NCBI RefSeq assembly: GCF_018499875.1
Contig: NZ_JAHBAY010000002.1
Location: 248,001 to 312,000 of the forward strand
Reading direction: 5' to 3'
Origin: Kineosporia corallincola
GTDB taxonomy: Bacteria; Actinomycetota; Actinomycetes; Actinomycetales; Kineosporiaceae
Length of the DNA stretch: 64,000 nt
Positions 8,084 through 16,752 of this stretch are shown here, piece after piece. Both the position numbers and the translations under genes were made by a program. Position 1 is the first letter of the stretch. Every line of letters begins with the position of its first letter. Below the pieces are notes generated by a model that had not been told where the DNA came from, ran no database searches, and saw only the letters and a program-made list of their open reading frames with translations.

Positions 8084-8869
8084 TCAGTGGGACTCGGGGA
8101 CGACCAGGGGCGTGCCGGTGACCGGGTCGGGCACCACCCGGGCGTGCAGGTCGAAGGCCTGGAGCAGGGTGGCGGGGGTGAGGACGTCGGCGGGCGGGCC
8201 GTCGGCGACCACGGTTCCGGCGTGCATCACGACCAGGCGGTCGGAGTAGCGGGCGGCCAGGGACAGGTCGTGCAGGACCATGACGACGGTGGCGCCGGTG
8301 TCGGTGTTGATCCGGCGGACCAGGCTGAGGACGGACAGCTGGTGGGTGAGGTCGAGGTAGGTGGTGGGCTCGTCGAGCAGCAGGGTGGGTGCCTGCTGGG
8401 CCACGACCAGGGCGATCCACACGCGCTGGCGCTGGCCGCCGGACAGGGCCGCGACGTCGCGGTCGGCGACCTGGTCCAGGCCGGTGGCGGTGAGGGCCTC
8501 GGTGACGATGCGGGCGTCGTGCGCCGACCAGGGGCGGGCCCAGGTCTGGTGCGGGTTGCGGCCGCGCATGACCAGGTCGCGCACGGTGATGCCGGCCGGG
8601 GCGGTGGGGGTCTGGGGCAGCACGGCGAGGCGGCGGGCGACGTCCTTGGTGGCCAGGGCCGTGATCGGTTCGTCGTCCAGAAACACTTGTCCGGCGGCGG
8701 GTTTCAGGATGCGGCCGAGGGTCTTGAGCAGGGTGGACTTTCCGCTGCCGTTGGCTCCGACGAGGGTGGTGATCTGGCCGCGGGTGATGCTGAGGTCGAG
8801 TCCGGTGATGACGGGGTTGCCGTCGTAGGCGACGCTCAGCTCCTGGGCCCGCAGCACGGTGGTGGTCAT
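8084..8869 (-). CDS. Iron-siderophore ABC transporter, ATP-binding protein (FepC/FecE type)
   Basis: 261 residues with all ABC ATPase motifs: Walker A GANGSGKST, Q-loop near VLPQTP, signature LSGGQRQR, Walker B LLLDEPTTYLD and the switch histidine in VMVLHDLS. The TYLD after Walker B is typical of FecE/FepC iron-complex importers. It powers uptake through the permeases of this operon. Its start overlaps the stop of the second permease by 4 bp (8866-8869), indicating translational coupling. Confidence 0.93.
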   Translation of the reverse strand: MTTTVLRAQELSVAYDGNPVITGLDLSITRGQITTLVGANGSGKSTLLKTLGRILKPAAGQVFLDDEPITALATKDVARRLAVLPQTPTAPAGITVRDLVMRGRNPHQTWARPWSAHDARIVTEALTATGLDQVADRDVAALSGGQRQRVWIALVVAQQAPTLLLDEPTTYLDLTHQLSVLSLVRRINTDTGATVVMVLHDLSLAARYSDRLVVMHAGTVVADGPPADVLTPATLLQAFDLHARVVPDPVTGTPLVVPESH

Positions 8870-9960
8870 CGGGCGATCTCCTTGCGGTGGCGGACGAGCA
8901 GCCAGATCAGGTAGGGGGCGCCGACCAGGGTGGTGAGCAGGCCGACGGGTACCTGGTAGGGGAAGGCGGTGCGGGCGGCGAGGTCGGCGGCGGTGACGAG
9001 GCAGGCGCCGAGGAGGCCGGACAGCAGGATCGGGGGGCGGGAGGCGGCGGTGGTGCGCAGGGCGATCTGCGGCACCACGAAGGCGACGAACCCGACGGGG
9101 CCGGCGGCGGCGACGGCGGCTCCGGTGAGCAGGACGGCCAGGGCGATGACGAGCAGCCGGTGGCGCTGGACGGCGAGGCCGACGCCGGTGGCGGTCTCGT
9201 CGCCGAGCTGGGCGACGGCCAGTGGCGCGGAGCAGGCCACGGCCAGGGGCGCCGCGACGGCGGTGACGACGGCCAGGGGTGTGAGGCTGGTCCAGGAGGT
9301 GCCGGACAGGCTGCCGACCAGCCAGGCGGCGGCGCGGGTGGCGTCGGTGATCTGGGCGCGCACGAGCAGGTAGCTGGTGAGGGCGGTCAGGACCGAGCTG
9401 ACGCCGATGCCGACGAGGATGAGCCGGTAGCTGTCGATGCCGTCGCGCCAGCCCAGGCCGTAGACGAGGGCGGAGGCGGTGAGGGCGCCGATGGTGGCGG
9501 CGACCGGGATGCCGCTGCCGAGCACGGCGTCGGACACGGCGTAGGAGCCGCCGCCGACGAGGATGGCGGCCACGGCCCCGGTGGAGGCGCCGGCGGTGAC
9601 GCCGATGACGTCGGGGGTGGCGAGGGGGTTGTTGGTGAAGGTCTGGGTGAGGGCTCCGGCGGTGCCGAGGCAGATGCCGACCAGGACGCCGGTGAGGATC
9701 CGGGGCAGGCGCAGGTCGAACACGATCAGGTGCTGGGGGTAGGTGCCGTTGCCCAGGAGGGTGCGCACGACGTCGGCCGGGCTGAGGCTGGCGGATCCGG
9801 CGGCGGTGCCGGCGACGATCAGGCCGGCCAGGACGATCAGAGCCACGACGGTGACCGCGAGCGCGCGGGGTCGCCAGGGGATGCCGACGGGGCCGAGGGT
9901 GATGCCGGGCTGGTCGGTGGGCTGGTCGGTGGGCTGGTTGGTGGTGGCTGGTGTGTTCAC
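8866..9960 (-). CDS. FecCD-family iron-complex ABC permease, second subunit
   Basis: 364 residues with about nine or ten hydrophobic segments. FecCD landmarks are present: LRLPRILTGVLVGICLGTAGALTQ near the N-terminus, NPLATPDVIGVTAGAS, and the C-terminal PVGFVAFVVPQIAL coupling region. The N-terminus has a Thr/Gln/Pro repeat (four QPTDQP-like units) in the cytoplasmic tail. It pairs with the permease encoded upstream (FepD/FepG type) to form the channel. Start and stop overlap both neighbours by 4 bp. Confidence 0.9.
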   Translation of the reverse strand: MNTPATTNQPTDQPTDQPGITLGPVGIPWRPRALAVTVVALIVLAGLIVAGTAAGSASLSPADVVRTLLGNGTYPQHLIVFDLRLPRILTGVLVGICLGTAGALTQTFTNNPLATPDVIGVTAGASTGAVAAILVGGGSYAVSDAVLGSGIPVAATIGALTASALVYGLGWRDGIDSYRLILVGIGVSSVLTALTSYLLVRAQITDATRAAAWLVGSLSGTSWTSLTPLAVVTAVAAPLAVACSAPLAVAQLGDETATGVGLAVQRHRLLVIALAVLLTGAAVAAAGPVGFVAFVVPQIALRTTAASRPPILLSGLLGACLVTAADLAARTAFPYQVPVGLLTTLVGAPYLIWLLVRHRKEIAR

Positions 9961-10997
9961 AGGGCTGCCAGGGATTTGCGGCGGGCGACGGCGATGAAGA
10001 AGGGGCCGCCGATGACGGCCAGGACGATGCCGACCTCGATCTCGCCCATGCCGCCGATGAGGCGGCCGATGACGTCTGCGGTGAGGACGAGAGTGGTGCC
10101 GAGGAGGGCGCAGGCGGGCAGGACGTGGCGGTGGCTGGTGCCGACGGTGGCGCGGGCGAGGTGGGGGACGACGAGGCCGGCGAAGCCGATGGGGCCGGCG
10201 GCGGCGGTGGCCGCGGCGGTGAGCAGGGTGATGGCGGCCAGGCCGGTGATGCGGGCGCGGATGACGTTCTCGCCGAGTCCCTGGGCCATGTCGGTGCCGA
10301 GGCTGAGGTTGTCGAGGGCTCGGCTGTTGAGGAGGGCCAGGAGGAGTCCGGCGAGGGCGAAGGGCAGGACGGACCAGGTGATGGTGAGTTCGCGGCCGGA
10401 CAGGGAGCCGGTGACCCAGAGCCGGTAGGCGTTGAGGGCGTCGCGGTCGGACAGCACGATGAAGGAGGTGAGGGCGTCGAGGAGGGCGGAGACGGCGGTG
10501 CCGGCCAGGGCGAGGGGGACGGGGCTGGCGGTTGCGCTGCCGGCGGCGGTGACGGCGAAGACGGCGGTGCTGGCGGTGAGGGCGCCGGCCAGGGCGAAGA
10601 GGACGTCGAGGCTGCTGCCGGTGACGCCGAGGAGGTAGACGCCGATGACGACGGCGAGTCCGGCGCCGGCGGAGACGCCGAAGAGGCCGGGGTCGGCGAG
10701 GGGGTTGCGGGTGTGGCCCTGCATGAGGGCGCCGGCGAGGCCGAGGCAGGTGCCGACGACGATGCCGAGGACGGTGCGGGGGATGCGGACGCCGTAGACG
10801 ATGGCGTGCAGTTCGCTGGTGGTGGGGTCGGAGGGGTGCAGGAGGGTGGTGATGACCTGTCCGGGGCCCAGGCGGCTGCTGCCGAACATGAGGCTGGCGG
10901 CGATGGCGGCGAGCGCGAGGAGGGTGAGAGCGGCCAGGGTGGTCAGGGCGGCGGGGTGGTGGGGTGTTCGGGTGGGTGGGGATGACGCTGGGGGCAC
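9957..10997 (-). CDS. FecCD-family iron-complex ABC permease, first subunit
   Basis: 346 residues from a GTG at 10997; first gene of the importer operon. Landmarks: GVRIPRTVLGIVVGTCLGLAGALMQGHTRNPLADPGLFGVSAGA and GPIGFAGLVVPHLARATVG. It is predicted to be an integral membrane protein and the partner of the next permease. Its start is immediately downstream of an iron box at 11004-11022, so transcription is expected to rise when iron is scarce. Confidence 0.9.
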   Translation of the reverse strand: MPPASSPPTRTPHHPAALTTLAALTLLALAAIAASLMFGSSRLGPGQVITTLLHPSDPTTSELHAIVYGVRIPRTVLGIVVGTCLGLAGALMQGHTRNPLADPGLFGVSAGAGLAVVIGVYLLGVTGSSLDVLFALAGALTASTAVFAVTAAGSATASPVPLALAGTAVSALLDALTSFIVLSDRDALNAYRLWVTGSLSGRELTITWSVLPFALAGLLLALLNSRALDNLSLGTDMAQGLGENVIRARITGLAAITLLTAAATAAAGPIGFAGLVVPHLARATVGTSHRHVLPACALLGTTLVLTADVIGRLIGGMGEIEVGIVLAVIGGPFFIAVARRKSLAAL

Positions 10998-11003
10998 GAG
11001 GGG

Positions 11004-11022
11004 TGAGCTTAGGCTAACCTCA
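11004..11022. promoter_or_regulatory. Iron box (IdeR/DmdR-type operator)
   Basis: TGAGCTTAGGCTAACCTCA is a near-perfect palindrome matching the actinobacterial iron-box consensus TTAGGTTAGGCTAACCTAA in its centre. It sits 7 bp upstream of the first permease gene. With Fe(II), an IdeR/DtxR-type repressor should bind and shut off the importer. The regulator gene itself is not in this window. Confidence 0.88.
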
Positions 11023-11057
11023 CCTGCCCGTGTGTGGGGTGGTGGGCCCGGGGATGA

Positions 11058-11849
11058 TCACGGTTGTGCTACGGGTCGTTCCGTCCGGCGGGCCTCGAAG
11101 AGGGTGCGGGTGGAGTGGGCGACCACGGGCTCCCCCGCGCGCATCCGGGCGTCCAGGGCGCGTAGCTGGGGTTCGTAGCGTTCGGTGCTGAAGTCGGGGA
11201 CCCACCACACGCACTTGCGCAGGATCCAGACGATCGCGCCGATGTCGTGGAACTCCATGCGGCAGCGGGCGGTAGAACGGTGGACGACGTGAAGGCCGGC
11301 CTGTTGGGCGTCCACGGTTTCCTGTTCGGGGTCGCGGGCGAACGGTGGTGCCAGGGGGCCGAGGAAGTGCTCGATCAGCTCGAGTGCCGAGGCCGGGCCG
11401 ACGTGCTGGGCGAAGTAGGTGCCGTCGGTGCGCAGGACGCGGGCGATCTGGTTCCAGGCGGGTGCGACCGGGTGGCGGCTGGTGACCAGATCGAACGTGG
11501 CGTCGGGGAAGGGCAGGTGGTCGGTGCCGGTGTGCACGACCTGTACGCCGCGCGGTTGCAGCAGGGCCCGGGCGCGGGTGGCGTTCGGTTCCCAGCCCTC
11601 GGTCACGGTCATCCGGGGTGGCAGGGTGGGGACGGCCGCGATGATCTCCCCGCCGCCGGTGTCGAGGTCCAGGGCGCTGGAGGCGTGGGCCAGTCGCTGG
11701 GCCAGTTGCCGGGTGTATCCCCAGGGTGGGCGTTCCTCGCTGGCGCGTCCGTCGAGCCAGGTGAAGTCCCAGCCGGTGACGTCGGCGGTGAGGGCCTCGT
11801 GCACCAGGTCTTCGTAGTCGCGCATGGTCGTGCTCATCCTCGTGCTCAT
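11058..11849 (-). CDS. Class I SAM-dependent methyltransferase
   Basis: 263 residues. The SAM-binding motif is SALDLDTGGGEIIAAV, followed by VTEGWEPNATRARALL, the acidic motif region HLPFPDATFDLVTSRHPV and a motif IV-like strand IARVLRTDGTYFAQHVG. This resembles small-molecule methyltransferases annotated near UbiE/rRNA MTases; the substrate is unknown. The start ATG at 11849 overlaps the stop of the upstream kinase-like gene (ATGA), so the two are coupled. The first residues MSTRMSTTM are encoded by a 12-bp tandem repeat, and a start at the later Met (MRDYEDL) is also possible. Confidence 0.83.
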   Translation of the reverse strand: MSTRMSTTMRDYEDLVHEALTADVTGWDFTWLDGRASEERPPWGYTRQLAQRLAHASSALDLDTGGGEIIAAVPTLPPRMTVTEGWEPNATRARALLQPRGVQVVHTGTDHLPFPDATFDLVTSRHPVAPAWNQIARVLRTDGTYFAQHVGPASALELIEHFLGPLAPPFARDPEQETVDAQQAGLHVVHRSTARCRMEFHDIGAIVWILRKCVWWVPDFSTERYEPQLRALDARMRAGEPVVAHSTRTLFEARRTERPVAQP

Positions 11850-11864
11850 CCTCGTGCTCGTTCT
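11829..11864. repeat. 12-bp tandem repeat across a start/stop junction
   Basis: Two exact copies of CGTGCTCATCCT (11829-11840, 11841-11852) and one variant (11853-11864). The array spans the overlapping stop of the kinase-like gene and start of the methyltransferase gene. Because the unit is a multiple of three, slippage would add or remove four residues without changing frame. Confidence 0.75.
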
Positions 11865-12913
11865 TGTGCGAGCAGGGCCAGGGTGGCCTGCACGTTGCTC
11901 TCGGCGATGGCCTGCATGCCCTCACGGTCGGGGAAGTCGCCGTCCAGCAGCCGTAACGGCCCGGCCACCAGCGACAGCCGCATGGCCAGGCGGTACAGCG
12001 CCATCCGGGCCGGGTCCAGGCCTGTCTGGTGCGGTGGGCCGGCGAGCAGGGCGTAGTCGCCGGGGCTGAAGCGGATCTGGAGGAACACGTGCTCCCACTC
12101 GGCGTCGAAGAACTTCAGGCCCTCGATGTCGATGAGGAGGGCCTGCCCGGCGTCGTCCACCAGCACGTGGTCGGGGCCGAGTTCGCCGTGGATGAGGGAG
12201 TACGTCGTGCGGGGCGTGATCGGGGCGCGCAGGGTGTGCAGCAGCTCGCGCAGTGGTTCGCGCACGGCGCCGAGGCGATGGTCGCGGTCGGCGGCCTCGT
12301 CCAGGTGGCCGAGGGCGTGCTCGAGAATCAGCTGCTCGCAAGGAATCTCGCGGGGTGTGCTGGCATGCCCGAGCGGCCCGTACCCGGGGGCGCGGCACTG
12401 GCGCATCAGGGTCAGCGAGTGCGCGAGGTGTTTCAGGGCGGTGCGGCCGCGTTCGTGGTCGGCCGGGTCGTGGGAGCGGTAGAGCAGGTGCTCGAGGGTT
12501 CCGCCGGGTGCGTCCTCGACCACGGCGACGTCGGCGCGGTAGTGCCGGTGGGAGTCGTCGGCCAGGTGCACGTGCACGGTGCGGACCCCGGCCGAGTCCA
12601 GCGCGTCGCGGGCGGTGAGGAACAGGCGCAGCCCGGTGGCCGGGGCGAACGGGTCGCCCTGCTCGTCCTGGGCTGCGGGTGCGGTGGTTGCGGGTGCGGT
12701 GGGGGTTCCGGCGCCGGGCCAGAAGTTCTCCTCGGCGGCCCAGCTGTACACGATCACGCTGGCCGGGCCCGGGTTACTGGGGGCGAGGTGGACGCGGTAC
12801 ACGCCCTTGCGGGTGCCGCCGCGGAGCCGTTCGATGCCGGTGATCCGGGCGGTCGGGCCCAGAGCAGCCGGTACGAGCGTGGAGAGGTCCTCGGTCTCAG
12901 CGGTTCGGCGCAC
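11846..12913 (-). CDS. APH/choline-kinase-like phosphotransferase with altered catalytic loop
   Basis: 355 residues. The C-terminal half follows the aminoglycoside phosphotransferase fold: TYSLIHGELGPDHVLVDD corresponds to the Brenner motif HGDxxxxN, and ALLIDIEGLKFFDAEWEHVFL to the metal-binding IDxE motif. The catalytic Asp is Glu and the Asn is His in this copy, so kinase activity is doubtful or the substrate is unusual. The N-lobe (IERLRGGTRKGVYRVHL ... ASVIVYSW) looks intact. It is first in a two-gene unit with the methyltransferase. Such kinase/methyltransferase pairs could modify a small metabolite or drug, but nothing here identifies it. Confidence 0.75.
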   Translation of the reverse strand: MRRTAETEDLSTLVPAALGPTARITGIERLRGGTRKGVYRVHLAPSNPGPASVIVYSWAAEENFWPGAGTPTAPATTAPAAQDEQGDPFAPATGLRLFLTARDALDSAGVRTVHVHLADDSHRHYRADVAVVEDAPGGTLEHLLYRSHDPADHERGRTALKHLAHSLTLMRQCRAPGYGPLGHASTPREIPCEQLILEHALGHLDEAADRDHRLGAVREPLRELLHTLRAPITPRTTYSLIHGELGPDHVLVDDAGQALLIDIEGLKFFDAEWEHVFLQIRFSPGDYALLAGPPHQTGLDPARMALYRLAMRLSLVAGPLRLLDGDFPDREGMQAIAESNVQATLALLAQERARG

Positions 12914-12981
12914 CCGGTGAACCTAGAGGCCCGGGTGTCTGGTTTTCACCTGATTTACCGTGCGTGACGTGCCGGGGTGGT

Positions 12982-13464
12982 TCAGGCGGCCCACCAGTGT
13001 TCGTCGGCGCAGGCCACCTCGTACTGCCACCAGCCGCCGGCCGCGCCGGCATCGAGCCGCTCCCGGATCGCCCGGAAGTCGGCGTCGGCCGGCACGTCGA
13101 ACGTGATCAGCGGCAGTTCCTCGCTGTATGCCCAGGAGGCCAGGGCGAAGTCCTCGAACTGCGCGTTGACCGCTTCCACGCTGGCGCCGAGCGGCCCGGC
13201 GGCGTCGGGCAGCACGCGCACCACGCACCGGCCGGAGGCCTGCACCCGTTCCAGGGCCCAGTGCCGGCCCCACTCGTCGGTCTCGAACCGCACCACGTCG
13301 CCGGGCGCCACGCCCTCCTGCATGAAGGGCGCCGACTCCACCTGCGCGGTCTGCCCGCTGAGCGGCGTCGCCCACAGGCCCTCGGTGTCGTCGGGCCATC
13401 CTGGACGAGGCGGGAACTTGAACCAGATCTTGATCTTGTGTTTCGTACCCGTCATTCGGGACAT
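12982..13464 (-). CDS. DUF4265-domain protein
   Basis: 160 residues. The start region KHKIKIWFKFPPRPGWPDDTEGLWATPL, then APFMQEGVAPGDVVRFETDEWG and RCVVRVLP, matches the DUF4265 family of small cytoplasmic proteins that occur widely in actinobacteria and myxobacteria and have no assigned biochemical role. The C-terminus ends with Trp-rich WWQYEVACADEHWWAA. It is encoded alone between the kinase-like gene and the coiled-coil gene. Confidence 0.8.
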   Translation of the reverse strand: MSRMTGTKHKIKIWFKFPPRPGWPDDTEGLWATPLSGQTAQVESAPFMQEGVAPGDVVRFETDEWGRHWALERVQASGRCVVRVLPDAAGPLGASVEAVNAQFEDFALASWAYSEELPLITFDVPADADFRAIRERLDAGAAGGWWQYEVACADEHWWAA

Positions 13465-13693
13465 GATGCTGGGGACGCTTTCCGGGCGCCAGGGGCAAAC
13501 CCGTCGTCATCCCTCCCGCTGTGACCGGCCCGTGCGTGCGCGGACCTCGCCGGGCCCGGACGCACAGGCCCGTTTCAGGTGCACCTCAGCTGGGCGCACC
13601 GGTCGCGCGGCCGGCTCGGCGCGAGCCGGCTGCCGTGCGGTCAGGTGGATGCGGCGGCTCCTCGCCGCCGGGCGCCGCCGGGCACCGCGGGGA

Positions 13694-14725
13694 TCAGGAG
13701 CCCGGCGGGTTCCTGGCCGGGCGGGTCCCGGCGATCCGCGAGCGCCGGCGGGCTCCCACCGGGCGGGCCGGCGGCCGGGCCGGTACCTGCTGCCCGGGGG
13801 CCGGCGGTGTCTGCGGTGCGCCGGCGGTGGCCGCACCCGCCAGCTGGGCGCGTAGCTCGGCGATCTCGGCGCGCGCGGCCTGCTGGGCCTGTTCCTGGTG
13901 CTGGGCCTGCCGCGCGGCCTGCTGTTCGGCGGCGTGCAGGGACGTCTCCAGCGCCGCGACCTGATGTCGGGCCTGCTCGCGTGCCCGGGTCTCCTGGTCC
14001 AGGCGGGCGCTCAGCTCGGCCACGCGCTCGCCGGCCTGGCGCAGTTCGACGCCGGTGGTGGCCAGCTGGAGGTCGAGCTGGGTGGCGCGGTTGCGCTGTT
14101 CCTGGGCGGTCTCGAGCAGGTCGCCGTGCTCGCGGCGCAGGGTCTCCAACTGCTGGTGGACGACGCTCAGCTCGGCCTCGGCCTGCCCGCGGGCGCGTTC
14201 GTGCTCGACGACCTGCTTCCAGGTCTCGTCGCGGATGCGTTCGGCCTCGGCCTGGGCCTGGCTCGCGCGGCGCAGGGCCTGGTCTTTCTCCTCGCGGTCC
14301 GTGCGGGCGGCGGCGAGTGCCTCGCGGCGGGCCTGCTCGGCCTGCTGTTCGCCCTCGGCGGCGCGGGCGGCCTCGGCGTGGGCCTCGCCGGCCTCGGTCT
14401 CGGCGGCCTGCACGCGGGCCAGGGCGCCCTGCTCGGCCTGCTCGAAGCGGGCCATCAGGGCGGTCAGCTGCTCGCTGAGCTGTTTCGCGACCGGCAGCAC
14501 TCCCTGGGTGGCCTCCTTGGCCAGGGCCAGGGGGTCGGCGACGGCGGCCAGGTCGTTGGCGCGGCGCTGGCGGGAGGCGGCGTCGGCGTGTGCCTTGGAG
14601 CAGTACCGGGCGCGGCGCCCGCCCTTGGGGCGGCCCAGCTCGTCGCGGGGGCGCGGGGGCAGGGGTTCCTCGCACCCGTCCAGCCGGCAGGTGCTCGTCT
14701 CACGTTCAGGGCTTTCCGTGCTCAC
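13694..14725 (-). CDS. Long coiled-coil protein with N-terminal Cys motif
   Basis: 343 residues. The N-terminus has a Cys/His cluster (CRLDGCEEPLPP ... ARYCSKAHADAASRQRRAND), a small zinc-knuckle-like pattern seen in actinobacterial proteins of accessory DNA. Residues 60-290 are a nearly unbroken Ala/Glu/Arg/Gln coiled coil (for example EQAEQGALARVQAAETEAGE). The tail is Pro/Arg-rich. The layout resembles KfrA-like or other DNA-associated coiled-coil proteins, but I cannot assign it. ATG start at 14725. No partner gene is evident. Confidence 0.7.
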   Translation of the reverse strand: MSTESPERETSTCRLDGCEEPLPPRPRDELGRPKGGRRARYCSKAHADAASRQRRANDLAAVADPLALAKEATQGVLPVAKQLSEQLTALMARFEQAEQGALARVQAAETEAGEAHAEAARAAEGEQQAEQARREALAAARTDREEKDQALRRASQAQAEAERIRDETWKQVVEHERARGQAEAELSVVHQQLETLRREHGDLLETAQEQRNRATQLDLQLATTGVELRQAGERVAELSARLDQETRAREQARHQVAALETSLHAAEQQAARQAQHQEQAQQAARAEIAELRAQLAGAATAGAPQTPPAPGQQVPARPPARPVGARRRSRIAGTRPARNPPGS

Positions 14726-14884
14726 CCCCGCAGTCTGGCCTATTCGCGGGGCTGGTCCGACCGGTACGTCCGGCGGCAGGCAGCCGGCGGCGCGGGCGTG
14801 GCGGACGCGGCGCGGGTACCGGTGCTCGCGTCGTCCCCTGTTGACCCCCGGCGTGACCCTGAGCCTGACCCTGGGCAGACACCA

Positions 14885-14920
14885 CAGCGGCAGGAACCGG
14901 CCGGCCGGTTCCTGCCGCTG
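14885..14920. terminator. 36-bp perfect palindrome, probable terminator
   Basis: Two 18-bp arms with no spacer; left arm CAGCGGCAGGAACCGGCC. It lies 45 bp beyond the stop of the M1 peptidase gene (minus strand) and upstream of the coiled-coil gene start, so it likely ends peptidase transcription. No T run is present, as is common in high-GC actinobacteria. Confidence 0.75.
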
Positions 14921-14964
14921 CCCGCCGTCGGACGGCTAGCTGAATGCTGTTGCAGCGCAGTGCA

Positions 14965-16497
14965 TCACGAGGCGCCGAGTGCGGCGTGTGCCTGGTGAAC
15001 CTGCTGGATCCTGTCCCACGACCTCGGCTGCGCCGGGCTGGCGTCGGTGTCGGCGATGCTGCTGCGGGCCAGTTTCGTGGTGGCGCTCAGGTCGGGGCGC
15101 CCGGCCGTGAACAGCCAGGTGGTGAACAGCTGGGTCAGGTCCTGGCCGGAGATCTTCTCGGCGAGCGCGATGAAGTCGTCGGTGGTGCCGTTGCCGTAGC
15201 GGTGGTCGGCCAGCCAGGTGTGCAGGATCTCGAAGAACGCCTGGTCGCCGATCTGCACCCGCAGGGCCTGGAGGGTGAGGGCGCCGCGGTCGTACACGGC
15301 GCCGTCGAAGACCTTGTCCGAGCCCGGGTCGCCGGGCAGGACCTGCCAGAACTCGTCGTCGGCGGGGTAGCTGGCGTAGACGAAGTCGAACAGTTCCTGC
15401 GGGGTGCCCTCGTCCTCGTGTTCCGACCACAGCCACTCGGCGTAGCTGGCGAAGCCCTCGTTCAGCCAGATGTCACGCCACTGCTCCAGCGACACCGAGT
15501 CCCCGAACCACTGGTGGGCCAGTTCGTGGGCGACGACGTAGGTGTTGCCGCCGCGGCGCCAGAACCGTCCGTCGTACACCGGGCGGGTCTGGGTCTCCAG
15601 GGCGAACCCGAGAGCCCCGGGCGGGGCGGCCACGCCGCCCTGCGCCTCGAACGGGTAGTCCCCGAACCACTGTTCCTCGGTCTCGATGATCTCGTTGGTG
15701 CGGTTGATGCCGGCCCGGGCGGCGCCGTCGAAGTCGCCCAGCGACGTGGAGAACGCGTTGATGATCGGGGAACCGTCGGCGGCGGTGTCGGTCTCGATGT
15801 CGTACTTCCCGATCGCCAGGTAGGTCAGGTAGGTGGCCTGCGGTTTGACCGATCGCCAGTACCAGCGGTTCCAGCCCTTGAGCTCGGCGGTGGGCCCGCT
15901 GGTCAGGGTGCCGTTGCTGATCACCTGCACGTCGTCGGGGGCCAGCACGGACACGTCGTAGGTGGCCTTGTCGCTGGGGTGGTCGTTGCTGGGGAACCAC
16001 CACCAGGCGCTCTCCGGCTCGTTCACCGCCAGGGCGCCGTCGGCGGTGCGGGTCCAGCCGGTGAACCCGCCGGCCACGACCTGCGAGGGGATACCGGCGT
16101 ACTTGACCACGACGTTCAGGTCACTGCCGGCGGGGATCTGGCGGGCGGGGGTGACGACCAGCTCGTGCTCGCCCTCGGTGTGGAAGGTCGCGGCCCGGTT
16201 GTTGACCCGCACCGAGGAGACGTCGAGGGCGAAGTCGAGGTTGAACCGTGACAGGTCCTGCGTGGCCTCGGCCGCGATCGTGGTGGTGCCGGTCAGCTCG
16301 TCGGTCGCGGGCTGGTAGCGCACCCGCACGTCGTAGTGCCCGACGTCGTAGCCGCCGTTGCCGTAGTCGGGGAAGTACACGTCACCCGCGCCCGGCGCGC
16401 CCGGCGTCGCGGCCGCGTCGGCCACACCGTTGCCCAGCGTCAGCGCGGCGGCGGTGGCCGCCGCGATCGTGATCGTCCGGATGGAAACTCTTCGCAT
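14965..16497 (-). CDS. Secreted M1-family metallopeptidase (aminopeptidase N-like)
   Basis: 510 residues with a Sec signal peptide (MRRVSIRTITIAAATAAALTLGNGVADA). The gluzincin signature is complete: HELAH near residue 324, followed 18 residues later by Glu in WLNEGFA, giving two His and one Glu zinc ligands and a catalytic Glu. The exopeptidase GAMEN loop is replaced by GFALETQ, a variant common in shorter secreted M1 enzymes. The usual C-terminal ERAP1-like domain is absent, as expected for this length. It probably trims peptides outside the cell. Confidence 0.92.
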   Translation of the reverse strand: MRRVSIRTITIAAATAAALTLGNGVADAAATPGAPGAGDVYFPDYGNGGYDVGHYDVRVRYQPATDELTGTTTIAAEATQDLSRFNLDFALDVSSVRVNNRAATFHTEGEHELVVTPARQIPAGSDLNVVVKYAGIPSQVVAGGFTGWTRTADGALAVNEPESAWWWFPSNDHPSDKATYDVSVLAPDDVQVISNGTLTSGPTAELKGWNRWYWRSVKPQATYLTYLAIGKYDIETDTAADGSPIINAFSTSLGDFDGAARAGINRTNEIIETEEQWFGDYPFEAQGGVAAPPGALGFALETQTRPVYDGRFWRRGGNTYVVAHELAHQWFGDSVSLEQWRDIWLNEGFASYAEWLWSEHEDEGTPQELFDFVYASYPADDEFWQVLPGDPGSDKVFDGAVYDRGALTLQALRVQIGDQAFFEILHTWLADHRYGNGTTDDFIALAEKISGQDLTQLFTTWLFTAGRPDLSATTKLARSSIADTDASPAQPRSWDRIQQVHQAHAALGAS

Positions 16498-16752
16498 GGT
16501 CTAGGAATCCGTTCGTCAGGGTTGATTCCCGGGTCGTCCCGGTGCGGACGTCGATATTCTGCACAAATATGGTCCAAAAGGGCACCCCTCGCCGTCCCGG
16601 CCATCACTGTAAGACGCCAGGCGATCACCGGCGGTGCGGATCTGGGCCCGAATCCCGTTGCGCCGGAACGCTCACGCCGCCGGCGCTGACGTCTGCTGCC
16701 CCGTCTGCTCACGTCTGCTCACGTCTGTGGGGCCGGCTGAAAGACTGGGGGG

